Shown here one piece after another: positions 15,520-26,328 of a stretch of DNA of 64,000 bases. The stretch is from Nocardiopsis metallicus. GTDB lineage: Bacteria; Actinomycetota; Actinomycetes; Streptosporangiales; Streptosporangiaceae. The notes beneath the pieces were generated by a model. It ran no database searches. It saw nothing but the letters and a program-made list of their open reading frames with translations, and was not told where the DNA came from. The position numbers were made by a program, and so were the translations under genes. The stretch spans positions 6,386,001-6,450,000 of the forward strand of contig NZ_JACHDO010000001.1 of NCBI RefSeq assembly GCF_014201115.1. The letters are read 5' to 3'. How positions within the stretch are numbered: the stretch's first letter is position 1; every line of letters begins with the position of its first letter.

Positions 15520-16875
15520 GTGCCCCGGGTGCGACGGGTACGAGGCGAGGCGTTCCTCGCGCTGGCCCTGCTCAACATATTCGTGCTGATCACCGGGTTC
15601 GTCGCCCTGGACGTGATCGAGGCACGACCGCTTCCGGCGGTGCCCAACCCCGTCACGCACGCCGACGGCGTGGCGGCGGTTGCACCCGCGGCCCCGACTC
15701 CGGCGGACCCGGCTCGGATCGCGGACATTCTTGATGATCCCATGTCATCCTCCGGGCTTGAGGAGGGCCTCTCCGGTTACGTGGTTGACGGCGTGACGGG
15801 AGAGACACTCTTCGAACGGGACGCGGACACCCCGGTGACCCCGGCGTCGACGACCAAGATCGCCACGGCGGTCACCGTTCTGGACGCCGTCGGCCCCGAC
15901 CACGTGCTGCGGACCGAGGCCTACTTCGACCCCGGAACGAACCGCGTGGTGCTGCGTGGCGGGGGCGACGCGACGCTGACCGCGACCGCCGACCCCGCAG
16001 CTTACCCGCAGGCAGCGACCCTGTCGGAGCTCGCCGAGGACACCGCTGCAGCCCTCGCCGACCTGGGGTCGGACACGGTCTCGGTCGGCTACGACGACTC
16101 CCTGTTCACCGGATCGGAGACCGGCCCCGGCTGGAAGCCCAACTACGTGACCGAGGGCAGCACGGCGACCATCCACGCGCTGATGGTCGACAGCGGCCGG
16201 GTGGACCCGGACGTGTCCACCCGCTCCCCGAACCCGCCGCTGGCCGCCGCGGAGGCCTTCGCCGACCAGCTGGAGCGGGCCGGGCTGACCGTCGAGGGCT
16301 CCCCGGCCGAGGCCGAGGCCTCGGGCGATCCCGTCGCCTCCGTGGACTCCATGCCGATGAGCGCCCTGGTCGAGTTCATGATGCTGGCCAGTGACAACAA
16401 CATGGCCGAGTCCATGAGCCGGATCGCCGCCCTGGAATTGGGTGAGGAACCCTCCTTCGCCGGAGGCGCGGCCGCCACCCACCGGGTGATGGACGACCTG
16501 GGCATCGAGGGGGTCAGCCTGTCCGACAACAGCGGCCTGAGCACCGAGAACCGCATCACGCCGCGCGCCCTGGTCCAGCTGGTCAAGGTGGCCGCCGAGG
16601 AGCCCCGGTTCAACGCGGCCGTCACCGGCCTGCCCACCGCCAACTCCACCGGCACCCTGGCCGGGCGCTACTCGGAGTTCTCCAGCTCCCACGACGCGGC
16701 GGGCCTGGTCCGCGGCAAGACCGGCACCCTGGACGGGGTGAGCACCCTGGCCGGGACCATCCACGACCAGGAGGGCAACGTGTTCGTGTTCGCCCTGATG
16801 GCCAACAGCGCCGGAGCCTCCGGCCCCCAACTCGACACGCTCGCCGCGGCCCTGAGCCGGTGCGGGTGTTCGTGA
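15520..16875 (+). CDS. dacB: D-alanyl-D-alanine carboxypeptidase/endopeptidase, PBP4 type
   Basis: 451 aa; GTG start with AGGAAGGG upstream. A basic N-terminus and membrane segment (about 10-30) act as signal or anchor. The penicillin-binding active site is complete: S-x-x-K in TPASTTKIA, S-x-N in SDNNMAE and K-T-G in RGKTGTLDG. Family S13 enzymes trim peptidoglycan stem peptides and cut D-Ala cross-links outside the membrane. It sits upstream of the metalloprotease/tilS/hpt/ftsH group as in other actinomycetes. Confidence 0.93.
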   Translation: MPRVRRVRGEAFLALALLNIFVLITGFVALDVIEARPLPAVPNPVTHADGVAAVAPAAPTPADPARIADILDDPMSSSGLEEGLSGYVVDGVTGETLFERDADTPVTPASTTKIATAVTVLDAVGPDHVLRTEAYFDPGTNRVVLRGGGDATLTATADPAAYPQAATLSELAEDTAAALADLGSDTVSVGYDDSLFTGSETGPGWKPNYVTEGSTATIHALMVDSGRVDPDVSTRSPNPPLAAAEAFADQLERAGLTVEGSPAEAEASGDPVASVDSMPMSALVEFMMLASDNNMAESMSRIAALELGEEPSFAGGAAATHRVMDDLGIEGVSLSDNSGLSTENRITPRALVQLVKVAAEEPRFNAAVTGLPTANSTGTLAGRYSEFSSSHDAAGLVRGKTGTLDGVSTLAGTIHDQEGNVFVFALMANSAGASGPQLDTLAAALSRCGCS

Positions 16876-16895
16876 CCTCCTGTGCCTCGGCGGCG

Positions 16896-16945
16896 CCTTG
16901 GCCCACCCGTCACCCACCACCCTCAATAGACACCCTTGGGGCGAA
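16896..16945 (-). repeat. single dispersed copy of the 53-bp repeat unit
   Basis: On the minus strand the sequence reads GGTGTCTATTGAGGGTGGTG followed by GGTGACGGGTGGGC, closely matching the repeat unit and the divergent end of the last copy at 10135-10176 (which also runs into GACGGGTGGGC). Diverged relative to the array. Confidence 0.75.
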
Positions 16946-17063
16946 CGTCTGCGGAGGCCATGGAGCCGGGGCTTTCGGCCGGTCTCAGGGGGATCCCTGG
17001 GCCTGCCCTGAAATAGCGCCCTGATCCCCGTGCTCACAGGCGACGCGTGGGTAGGCTGGCCGT

Positions 17064-18149
17064 GTGACTGTGATCGACTGGGACGTAGCCGTCAACACCG
17101 GTGTCCGCCTCGTGCGCCCTGGGCCGCAGGTGGACCTGTCCGACGCACGGCAGGCCGTGGCGCAGTTGCGCGAGCTTTCCACCGTGGCGGCCGGGCATGT
17201 GCGCGAATTCACCGGAATGAACCCCCTCGAACCCTCCGGGCCCGCGGTCATCGTTGACCGCCCGGGGTGGATTCGAGCCAACGTGGACGGGTTTCGGGTT
17301 GTTCTCGAACCCGTGCTGGAACAGATGGGCGCCGAGAGGCTGAACAACAGCCCGGCCGGGAACCTGACCTCCGCGGTCGGTTCGCGGATCACCGGGGTGC
17401 AGCTCGGAGCGGTCCTCTCCTACCTGGCCGGGCGGGTCCTCGGCCAGTACGAACTCTTCCTGCCACCGGACCCGGACGGCAGTTCGCCGACCGGTCGCCT
17501 GACCCTGGTGGCGCCCAACATCGTCAACACCGAACGCGAGCTGGACGTCGACCCGCGCGACTTCCGGCTGTGGGTCTGCCTGCACGAGGAGACCCACCGG
17601 ATGCAGTTCACGGCCACGCCGTGGCTGCGCGAGCACGTCCAGGAGCTCATGCAGGAGCTCCTGCTGTCCACCGAGATGGACGCCTCGGACCTCATCGACC
17701 GGCTCCGGCAGGCGGGCGAAGCGGTGGCCGACGCGGTGCGGGGCGGCGAGGGCAACCTGCTCACCGCCTTCCAGACCCCGGAGCAGGGCGAGCTCATGGA
17801 CCGCATCACCGCGGTGATGAGCCTGGCCGAGGGGCACGGCGACTACGTGATGGACGCCGTCGGCCCGGAGGTCGTGCCCTCGGTGGAGACCATCCGCGCC
17901 CGCTTCCAGAAGCGGCGCCAGGCGCCCAACCCCCTCGACCGGGTCATGCGCCAGCTCCTGGGCATGGACCTGAAGATGAAGCAGTACGAGGAGGGCGCCG
18001 CCTTCGTGCGGCAGGTCGTCGCCCAGGTCGGGATGGACGACTTCAACAAGGTGTGGGCCTCGCGCGAGACGCTGCCCACGCTGGCGGAGATCCGCAGCCC
18101 CTCGCAGTGGATCGAACGGGTCGTGCGGCCCGCCGCCATCACGGAGTGA
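17064..18149 (+). CDS. zinc-dependent metalloprotease, DUF2342 / 'F420 biosynthesis associated' family
   Basis: 361 aa; GTG 17064 with -10 TAGGCT 6 nt upstream (leaderless). The signature is HEETH within [13 protein letters not shown], a gluzincin-type zinc motif; the rest is helical. Members are widespread in actinobacteria beside tilS and hpt; the 'coenzyme F420 biosynthesis' label is historic and the substrate is not established. Its TGA overlaps the tilS GTG, so the two are translationally coupled. Confidence 0.85.
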   Translation: MTVIDWDVAVNTGVRLVRPGPQVDLSDARQAVAQLRELSTVAAGHVREFTGMNPLEPSGPAVIVDRPGWIRANVDGFRVVLEPVLEQMGAERLNNSPAGNLTSAVGSRITGVQLGAVLSYLAGRVLGQYELFLPPDPDGSSPTGRLTLVAPNIVNTERELDVDPRDFRLWVCLHEETHRMQFTATPWLREHVQELMQELLLSTEMDASDLIDRLRQAGEAVADAVRGGEGNLLTAFQTPEQGELMDRITAVMSLAEGHGDYVMDAVGPEVVPSVETIRARFQKRRQAPNPLDRVMRQLLGMDLKMKQYEEGAAFVRQVVAQVGMDDFNKVWASRETLPTLAEIRSPSQWIERVVRPAAITE

Positions 18150-19123
18150 GCGGTCCGCCCCCCGCCGTGGCCGCCGTCCGTTCGGCGGTCCGGCGGGTGT
18201 TCTCCGAGCTGCCCCGGGAGACCACCGCGCTGGTGGCGTGCAGCGGCGGGGCCGACTCGCTGGCCCTGGCAGGCGCGGTGGCCTTCGAGGCGCCCAAGCT
18301 GGGGATCGCGGCGGGCGGCGTCACCGTCGACCACGGGCTCCAGGAGGGTTCGGGCGATCGCGCCGAGAAAGTGGCCGAAGTACTGCGCGGGCTGGGTCTG
18401 GACCCCGTCCGGTCCGTCGCGGTGCGGGTCGGCGGGGGAGGCGGTCCCGAGGCCGCGGCCCGGCGGGCCCGTTACGAGGCCCTGGACGAGGCGCTCGCCG
18501 AGCACGCACCCGCGGTGGTCCTGCTCGGCCACACCCTCGACGACCAGGCGGAGACCGTCCTGCTCGGGCTGGCCCGCGGTTCGGGCGCCCGCTCCCTGGC
18601 CGGGATGGCCGCGCGCACCGGCGACTACCTGCGCCCGCTGCTGGACCTGGACCGCTCCACCGTCCGCGAGGCCTGCTCCCTGATGGGGCTGAGCCCCTGG
18701 GAGGATCCGCACAACCACGACCCGCGCTTCGCCCGCTCCCGGGTGCGCCACGAGGCGCTGCCCGCCCTGGAGAGCACCCTGGGCCCGGGGATCGCGGCCG
18801 CCCTGGCCAGGACCGCCGCCCTGCTGCGTTCGGACGCCGACACCCTGGACGCGCTCGCTGACGCCCTCCACGAACGGGCCCGAGAGGGCGCAGCCGACGG
18901 AAGCCTGGCCGTGGCGCCGCTGGAGCGCGCCGAACCCTCCCTGCGCACCCGTGTCCTGCGCCGCGCCGCCCTCGAGGCGGGCTGCCCGGCCGGCGCGCTG
19001 AACGCACGCCATGTACGTGAGCTGGATCGCCTGGTCACCCAATGGCGGGGACAGGCCCACATCGACCTGCCCGCCGGGATCCGGGGCCGCCGCGCGGCAG
19101 GTCGCGTCCGCTTCGAACGCTGA
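18146..19123 (+). CDS. tilS: tRNA(Ile)-lysidine synthase
   Basis: 325 aa. GTG 18146 overlaps the upstream stop (GTGA), and the protein then begins with the family N-terminus. The PP-loop ATP site ACSGGADS spans residues 31-38. TilS attaches lysine to C34 of tRNA-Ile(CAU), changing its reading from AUG to AUA. The helical C-terminal part is present but shorter than in E. coli, as in other actinobacteria. It is followed by hpt after about 107 bp. Confidence 0.93.
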   Translation: MSGPPPAVAAVRSAVRRVFSELPRETTALVACSGGADSLALAGAVAFEAPKLGIAAGGVTVDHGLQEGSGDRAEKVAEVLRGLGLDPVRSVAVRVGGGGGPEAAARRARYEALDEALAEHAPAVVLLGHTLDDQAETVLLGLARGSGARSLAGMAARTGDYLRPLLDLDRSTVREACSLMGLSPWEDPHNHDPRFARSRVRHEALPALESTLGPGIAAALARTAALLRSDADTLDALADALHERAREGAADGSLAVAPLERAEPSLRTRVLRRAALEAGCPAGALNARHVRELDRLVTQWRGQAHIDLPAGIRGRRAAGRVRFER

Positions 19124-19230
19124 ACCGGGCGCCGACTCCGCGGCCCGGGCAGCCCGTCGGGCACCGTGACCTCGTTCGGCACGTTTATCCTGGTTGCCGC
19201 AAACGGGGAACCCAGCAGCGAGGAATCAGC

Positions 19231-19785
19231 GTGGACGCTAAGGACATGGGTCAGGACCTGGAGAAGGTCCTGGTCACCGAGGAAGAGATCAAGGCTCGCC
19301 TGGCTGAGATGGGCGCGCAGATCGACGCGGACTACGCGGGCAAGGACCTGCTGATCGTCGGAGTGCTCAAGGGCGCGGTCATGGTCATGGCCGACCTCGC
19401 GCGGGCGCTGCACAGCCCCGTCGCCATGGACTGGATGGCCGTCTCCTCCTACGGGGCCGGAACCACCTCGTCGGGCGTGGTGCGCATCCTCAAGGACCTG
19501 GAGACCGACATCAAGGACCGCGACGTCCTGATCGTCGAGGACGTCATCGACTCCGGCCTGACCCTCTCCTGGCTGGTGGGCAACCTGAAGTCGCGCGGCC
19601 CCAAGTCCGTGGAGATCTGCACCATGGTTCGCAAGCCGCTCGCCTTCGACGTCGACCTCGACGTCAAGTACATCGGCTTCGACCTCCCCAACGAGTTCAT
19701 CATCGGCTACGGGCTCGACTACGCCGAGAAGTACCGCAACCTGCCGTTCATCGGCACCCTCGCCCCGCACGTCTACGAGAAGTAG
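19231..19785 (+). CDS. hpt: hypoxanthine phosphoribosyltransferase
   Basis: 184 aa; GTG 19231 with GAGGA 6 nt upstream. A -10-like TATCCT at 19186-19191 suggests its own promoter with a short leader. The PRPP-binding motif VLIVEDVIDSGLTL is complete. The enzyme salvages hypoxanthine (and guanine) with PRPP to nucleotides in the cytoplasm. The tilS-hpt-ftsH order is typical of Gram-positive bacteria. Confidence 0.95.
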   Translation: MDAKDMGQDLEKVLVTEEEIKARLAEMGAQIDADYAGKDLLIVGVLKGAVMVMADLARALHSPVAMDWMAVSSYGAGTTSSGVVRILKDLETDIKDRDVLIVEDVIDSGLTLSWLVGNLKSRGPKSVEICTMVRKPLAFDVDLDVKYIGFDLPNEFIIGYGLDYAEKYRNLPFIGTLAPHVYEK

Positions 19786-20054
19786 CGTTCCGGTCGCCCT
19801 GCCGGGCCCGTGAGGTCCGGCACGGCGGCGTCGGCGGCGACCGCGGCGGGAACAACGGAACGGGTCGCCGTCGTTGCCTTCATGACGGCTCCGTTGCCCG
19901 GCCCGAGCGGTGTGCCCGCTCCGCGCGGCGAGGTGTACCGTCGAATATCCCGGCGTCATCGCAGGGAGCACGTGTCCGATAGGTCCTGCTTCGGAAAGTC
20001 CTCTGGGGCGGGCGGCCTGGTCAGGAGGGACGGACCCGACAGGGTTCCGCTCAC

Positions 20055-22057
<2,003 letters not shown>

Positions 22058-22061
<4 letters not shown>

Positions 22062-22651
22062 GCGAGGACCTGCCCGTCGGACGCGTGGACCGCGAGCGCA
22101 TCGCCAGCGCGGTTCGGGAGATCCTCATCGCGATCGGGGAGGACCCGGACCGCGACGGCCTGAGCAAGACCCCCGAGCGGGTCGCCCGGGCCTATGAGGA
22201 GCAGTTCGCCGGGCTCGGCCAGAAGCCCGGTGACGTCCTCACCACGGTCTTCGAGGCCGACCACGAGGAAATGGTCCTGGTCAAGGACATCGAGCTGTAC
22301 TCGACCTGCGAGCACCACCTCGTGCCGTTCTACGGGGTCGCGCACGTGGGCTACATCCCGGGCGCGCACGGCCGCATCACCGGGCTGAGCAAGCTCGCCC
22401 GGCTGGTGGACGTCTACGCCCGGCGCCCGCAGGTCCAGGAGCGCCTCACCGGCCAGGTATCGGACGCGATCATGGAGCACCTCGACCCGCGCGGCGTGAT
22501 CGTGGTGGTCGAGGCCGAGCACCTGTGCATGACCATGCGCGGGGTGCGCAAGCCGGGGGCCAAGACGGTCACCTCCGCGGTGCGGGGTATCTTCCGCAGC
22601 AGCGACCGCACCCGGTCGGAGGCCATGAGCCTGATTTTGGACAAGCGCTGA
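22058..22651 (+). CDS. folE: GTP cyclohydrolase I
   Basis: 197 aa; the GTG overlaps the ftsH stop (GTGA). It converts GTP to 7,8-dihydroneopterin triphosphate, the first step of folate synthesis. The zinc/active-site motif [12 protein letters not shown] and the [22 protein letters not shown] stretch (here given in parts: [22 protein letters not shown]) are intact, as is the late Cys-His motif HLCMTMRG. First gene of the folate block. Confidence 0.96.
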
Positions 22652-22800
22652 CCGGACCGGCGATGAACCGGACAAGCGTTGTTCCGCAGGCACTGATCCG
22701 ACAGCGCTGATCCGGCGTCCGGACACACTCTGACAACACCCGCCGAGGGGTCGGGGGCCGTGTGCCCCCGGCCCCTCGGCGTGCGCGTAGGGTGATGCGC

Positions 22801-23706
22801 ATGGCGCCGAAACACACACTTCCGGGGCTGCCCGACCGCGGGCGGTGCCTGGTCATGGGGGTCGTGAACGTCACCCCCGACTCCTTCTCCGACGGCGGGT
22901 CCTGGTTCGATCCCGAGCGTGCGATCGAGCACGGCCTGCACCTCGTCGAGGAGGGCGCGGACCTCGTCGACGTGGGCGGTGAGTCCACCCGCCCCGGCGC
23001 CCAACGGGTCTCGGCCGCCGAGGAGCTGCGCCGGGTCGAGCCGGTGGTGCGTGAGCTCGCCGCGCGCGGGATCGCGGTCAGCGTCGACACCATGCGGGCC
23101 GAGGTGGCCGCGAGCGCGGTCGAGGCCGGTGCGGTTCTGGTCAACGACGTCAGCGGCGGACTGGCCGACCCGGAAATGGCCCGACTCGTCGCTTCTTCCG
23201 GTGTCGCCTACGTGTTGATGCACTGGCGTGGGCATAGTCATGACATGCAGAGCCGTGCCGTGTACACGGATGTTGTCCAGGAGGTCATCGATGAGCTCCG
23301 CGACCGTATGGAGGCCATGATCAGCGCAGGTGTCGACCCCGGCCAGATCGTTCTGGACCCGGGGCTGGGATTCTCCAAGCGCCCTGAACAGGCGCACAAC
23401 TGGGCGCTGCTCCAGCATCTCGACCGGTTCCACGAACTGGGCAGACCCGTCCTGGTGGCGGGTTCGCGCAAGCGCTTCCTGAGCCGGCTGCTCGGTGACG
23501 CCAAGGGCGAGGACCGGCCCTTCGTCGAGTGCGACGCGGCCACCGCGGCGGTGACCACGCTCTCCGCCGACCGGGGCGCCTGGGCGGTGCGGGTACACGA
23601 CGTCCGGCCCAACGCCGACGCGGTGCGGGTGGCCGCGGCCTGGGCCGACGGCGGTGCCGCGCTCGACGAGGGACGGGACCGCACCGTGGGCCGGAGCGGC
23701 CTGTGA
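22801..23706 (+). CDS. folP: dihydropteroate synthase
   Basis: 301 aa from ATG 22801, chosen because TAGGGT (22788-22793) sits 7 nt upstream (leaderless); ATG 22795 is the alternative. Signatures: MGVVNVTPDSFSDGG, DVGGESTRPGA, VSVDTMRAEVA and the C-terminal VAGSRKRFL. It condenses p-aminobenzoate with dihydropterin pyrophosphate and is the target of sulfonamides. Its stop overlaps the next gene's GTG. Confidence 0.95.
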   Translation: MAPKHTLPGLPDRGRCLVMGVVNVTPDSFSDGGSWFDPERAIEHGLHLVEEGADLVDVGGESTRPGAQRVSAAEELRRVEPVVRELAARGIAVSVDTMRAEVAASAVEAGAVLVNDVSGGLADPEMARLVASSGVAYVLMHWRGHSHDMQSRAVYTDVVQEVIDELRDRMEAMISAGVDPGQIVLDPGLGFSKRPEQAHNWALLQHLDRFHELGRPVLVAGSRKRFLSRLLGDAKGEDRPFVECDAATAAVTTLSADRGAWAVRVHDVRPNADAVRVAAAWADGGAALDEGRDRTVGRSGL

Positions 23707-24149
23707 AGTCCCGCCAGGAGGTCATGGAGCGCGTGGCCGAGGCCAACGCGCAGTTCTACAGCGCGATCGAGAACGGCGACATCGACCTGATGCGCACCGT
23801 GTGGGCGGAGGAGCACGAGGCCCCCGACCTGGTGTGCGTCAACCCCGGCTGGCCGCTGCTGCGGGGCCGCACCGAGATCATGCGCGCCTGGTCGCTGATC
23901 ATGGCCAACGTGACCTACATCCAGTACGTGCTCACCGAGACGCACATCGGGGTCGGCGGCGACATCGCCATGGTGACCTGCGAGGAGAACGTGCTGACGG
24001 CCGAGGACGGCAGTCCCGGGTTCGTGGCGGGCGGGCAGGTGGTCACCACCAACCTGTTCGTCGACACCGAGCAGGGGTGGCGGCTGTGGTCGCACCACGC
24101 CTCGCCGGTGCTCATGGAGGACGACGACGAGGCGGAGGCCGAGGACTGA
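23703..24149 (+). CDS. NTF2-like (SnoaL-type) protein in the folate operon
   Basis: 148 aa; GTG 23703 overlaps the folP stop (GTGA). The sequence (ANAQFYSAIENGDIDLMRTVWA...VNPGWPLLRGRTEIMRAW) is a nuclear-transport-factor-2-like cone fold common in actinobacterial fol operons. Members can be enzymes or small-molecule binders; none is firmly assigned here. The overlap with folP and folB suggests a co-translated role in pterin handling, which is inferred from context only. The C-terminus is very acidic. Confidence 0.8.
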   Translation: MKSRQEVMERVAEANAQFYSAIENGDIDLMRTVWAEEHEAPDLVCVNPGWPLLRGRTEIMRAWSLIMANVTYIQYVLTETHIGVGGDIAMVTCEENVLTAEDGSPGFVAGGQVVTTNLFVDTEQGWRLWSHHASPVLMEDDDEAEAED

Positions 24150-24520
24150 TGCGGGACCGCATCGAGCTCCGCGGCCTGACCGCCCGGGGCTACCACGGGG
24201 TGTTCGACTTCGAGCGCCGCGAGGGCCAGGACTTCGTGGTCGACGCCGTGCTCCACCTGGACACGGCGCCCGCCGCGGCCAGCGACGACGTCGGCGACAC
24301 CGTGCACTACGGCCTGCTCGCCGACAAACTGGTCGCGGTGGTCACGGGTGAGCCGGTGAACCTGATCGAGAAACTCGCCGAGCGGCTGGCCGGGGTTTGT
24401 CTGGCCGAGCCGCTGGTGGAGGGCGTGGAGCTGACGGTGCACAAGCCGTCGGCCCCCATCGAGCACGAGTTCGCGGACGTGGCGGTCACCGTCACGCGGG
24501 GAAAGGGAGGCCGATCGTGA
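24149..24520 (+). CDS. folB: dihydroneopterin aldolase
   Basis: 123 aa; the ATG overlaps the upstream TGA by 1 nt. Family motifs: LRGLTARGYHGVFDFERREGQ (in parts GLTARGYHGV, FERREGQ), DTVHYGLLAD, LIEKLAERLAG and a C-terminal VHKPSAPIEHEFADVAV strand. It converts dihydroneopterin to 6-hydroxymethyl-dihydropterin plus glycolaldehyde. The gene runs into folK with a 4-nt overlap. Confidence 0.95.
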   Translation: MRDRIELRGLTARGYHGVFDFERREGQDFVVDAVLHLDTAPAAASDDVGDTVHYGLLADKLVAVVTGEPVNLIEKLAERLAGVCLAEPLVEGVELTVHKPSAPIEHEFADVAVTVTRGKGGRS

Positions 24521-25068
24521 GGCCGGAGGCCACCCGTGCGGTGCTCTCCCTGGGGTCCAACCTCGGGGACCGGATGGCGACCCTCCAGGGCGCCGTGGAC
24601 CTGCTGGCGGCCGGTAGGGGCGTCACGCCCGTGGTGGTGTCGCCGGTCTACGAGACCGCCCCGGTGGGCGGGCCCGAACAGGGCGCCTTCCTCAACGCGG
24701 TCCTGGTCGTGGACGCCGAGGGCGAGCCGAAGGAGCTGCTGGAGCTGGCGCGGTCGGCGGAGCGCGCCTTCGAACGGGTCCGCGAGGTCCGGTGGGGGCC
24801 GCGCACCCTGGATGTCGACGTGATCGCCTTCGGCGGCCTGACCGACGACGACCCCGAGCTGACCCTGCCGCACCCGCGCGCCCACCTGCGCGCGTTCGTG
24901 CTGCGCCCCTGGCTGGACACGGACCCCGCCGCGGTCCTGCCCGGCCGGGCCCCGGTCGCCGCCCTGCTGGCCGGGGTTGAGGAAGCGGACGCCGGCGGCG
25001 AACAGCGGCTGACGCGCCGGGAGGACCTGCGGCTGCGGCTGCCGGGGGAGGCGGACCGTGTCGGGTGA
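24517..25068 (+). CDS. folK: 6-hydroxymethyl-dihydropterin pyrophosphokinase
   Basis: 183 aa; GTG 24517 overlaps the folB stop. The N-terminal LSLGSNLGDR and the signature RWGPRTLDVDVIAFGG are intact, followed by LPHPRAHLRAFVL. It transfers pyrophosphate from ATP to give the folP substrate. Its last 11 bp overlap the DUF3180 gene. Confidence 0.95.
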   Translation: MRPEATRAVLSLGSNLGDRMATLQGAVDLLAAGRGVTPVVVSPVYETAPVGGPEQGAFLNAVLVVDAEGEPKELLELARSAERAFERVREVRWGPRTLDVDVIAFGGLTDDDPELTLPHPRAHLRAFVLRPWLDTDPAAVLPGRAPVAALLAGVEEADAGGEQRLTRREDLRLRLPGEADRVG

Positions 25069-25549
25069 GGGCGGGGGCACGCTCACCCCGACGGGGTGGC
25101 GTGTCCCGGCTCTGCTGGTGCTCATCGGCGCCATGGCCGGGCTGCTGGTCGCCAACTCGGTGAGCGGCCTGCCGGTGATGCCGTGGTCGGCGATCCCGAC
25201 CCTGCTGCTGCTCGCCTTCGCCGAGGCCTTCACGGCCGTGCGCACCGCGCGCCGCATCGGCCGTGCGCCGGGGACCGAACCGATCGAGCCGCTCAGCGCG
25301 GCCCGGTTGGTGGCCCTGGCCAAGGCGAGCGCGCTGTTCGCCTCGCTGGCCCTCGGGTACTTCGCGGGGACGGCGCTCGCGGTCACCGAACGGCTGGACC
25401 TGCCCAGCCACCGCGAGGTCTTCCTCACCGCGCTGGGCACCGCCCTGGCCGCCGGACTGCTGCTGGCTGCCGCCCTCTACCTGGAGTACGCCTGCCGGGT
25501 GCCGGAGAACGACGAAGAGGACCGCGACGACACGCCGGGCCCCGCCTGA
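25058..25549 (+). CDS. DUF3180 family membrane protein
   Basis: 163 aa, GTG start inside the folK end. Four hydrophobic segments (about 18-35, 42-58, 84-104, 122-142) mark an integral membrane protein. DUF3180 proteins sit directly after folK in many actinobacteria; function unknown. The acidic C-terminus (ENDEEDRDD) faces the cytoplasm by the positive-inside pattern. Confidence 0.85.
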   Translation: MSGEGGGTLTPTGWRVPALLVLIGAMAGLLVANSVSGLPVMPWSAIPTLLLLAFAEAFTAVRTARRIGRAPGTEPIEPLSAARLVALAKASALFASLALGYFAGTALAVTERLDLPSHREVFLTALGTALAAGLLLAAALYLEYACRVPENDEEDRDDTPGPA

Positions 25550-25695
25550 GCCGTGGTCTCGCCACCGGAAGCGAGTTCTGTGCCTGGGGTTTCGGCGGTA
25601 CCGCGCTTTTGGCGGCACGTCACCGTAGGGGTGGGGCGGCGGGAGCGGCCGAGCCGGTTCGGGCGGGGCTTGCCCGCTGATGGTTGACTGAGGCA

Positions 25696-26328
25696 GTGGA
25701 CACCAGTGAACCGACACCACCGCCAGTGGAAGAGATCCGGGAGCGGCCGGCCGGGGGCGAGCCGGAGCGGTCGGCGGACGGGCTCCAGGCGCGGACCGGC
25801 CCCGTGGGCGCCGCGGACGAGGCCCGCCCAGGCTCCGTGGACGACGCCTTCGCCGCGCCCGCGGACGCGCCCTGGCAGCGGCTCCCGACCGCGTTGGCCT
25901 GGTACCGCCGCCTGGTGACCAGCGCTGCCTGCCTGGCGGTGGGCGGCGGGGGCGTGCTGCTTCTGCTCCTGTGGGGCCAGCCGCTGCTCGCCGGGGTCTG
26001 GGCGGGGCTGCTGCTGGTGGCCGCCGTCGTCCTGTGGTTCCTGGCCGGGCGCTTCCAGCGGTCCTGGGGGTACGCCGAGGCCTCCGCCGAGCTGTACCTC
26101 ACCTACGGGGTGCTGGTCCGTCAGCTGGTGGTGGTGCCCTACGGCCGGATGCAGGTCGTGGACGTCACCGCCGACCTGCTCGAACAGGCTCTGGGAATCG
26201 CGACCGTGCGGGTGCGGACCGCCGCGAGCACCGCGGACACGCGCGTGGTGGGACTTCCGCTCGCCGATGCCGTTCAGCTGCGCGACCGGCTCGCGGCGCG
26301 CAGCGAGAGCTTCTCAACGGGGTTGTAA
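25696..26328 (+). CDS. PH-domain membrane protein, YdbS-like
   Basis: About 210 aa. The start is uncertain: GTG 25696 is used here; TTG 25684 in the same frame is equally weakly supported. An acidic/Pro-rich N-terminal arm, two close membrane helices (about 78-115) and a bacterial PH (bPH_2) domain (LYLTYGVLVRQLVVVPYGRMQVVDV) follow. In Bacillus, YdbS works with YdbT; the pair is linked to resistance to certain bacteriocins. The next gene is the YdbT-like partner, starting directly after the stop. Confidence 0.8.
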   Translation: MDTSEPTPPPVEEIRERPAGGEPERSADGLQARTGPVGAADEARPGSVDDAFAAPADAPWQRLPTALAWYRRLVTSAACLAVGGGGVLLLLLWGQPLLAGVWAGLLLVAAVVLWFLAGRFQRSWGYAEASAELYLTYGVLVRQLVVVPYGRMQVVDVTADLLEQALGIATVRVRTAASTADTRVVGLPLADAVQLRDRLAARSESFSTGL

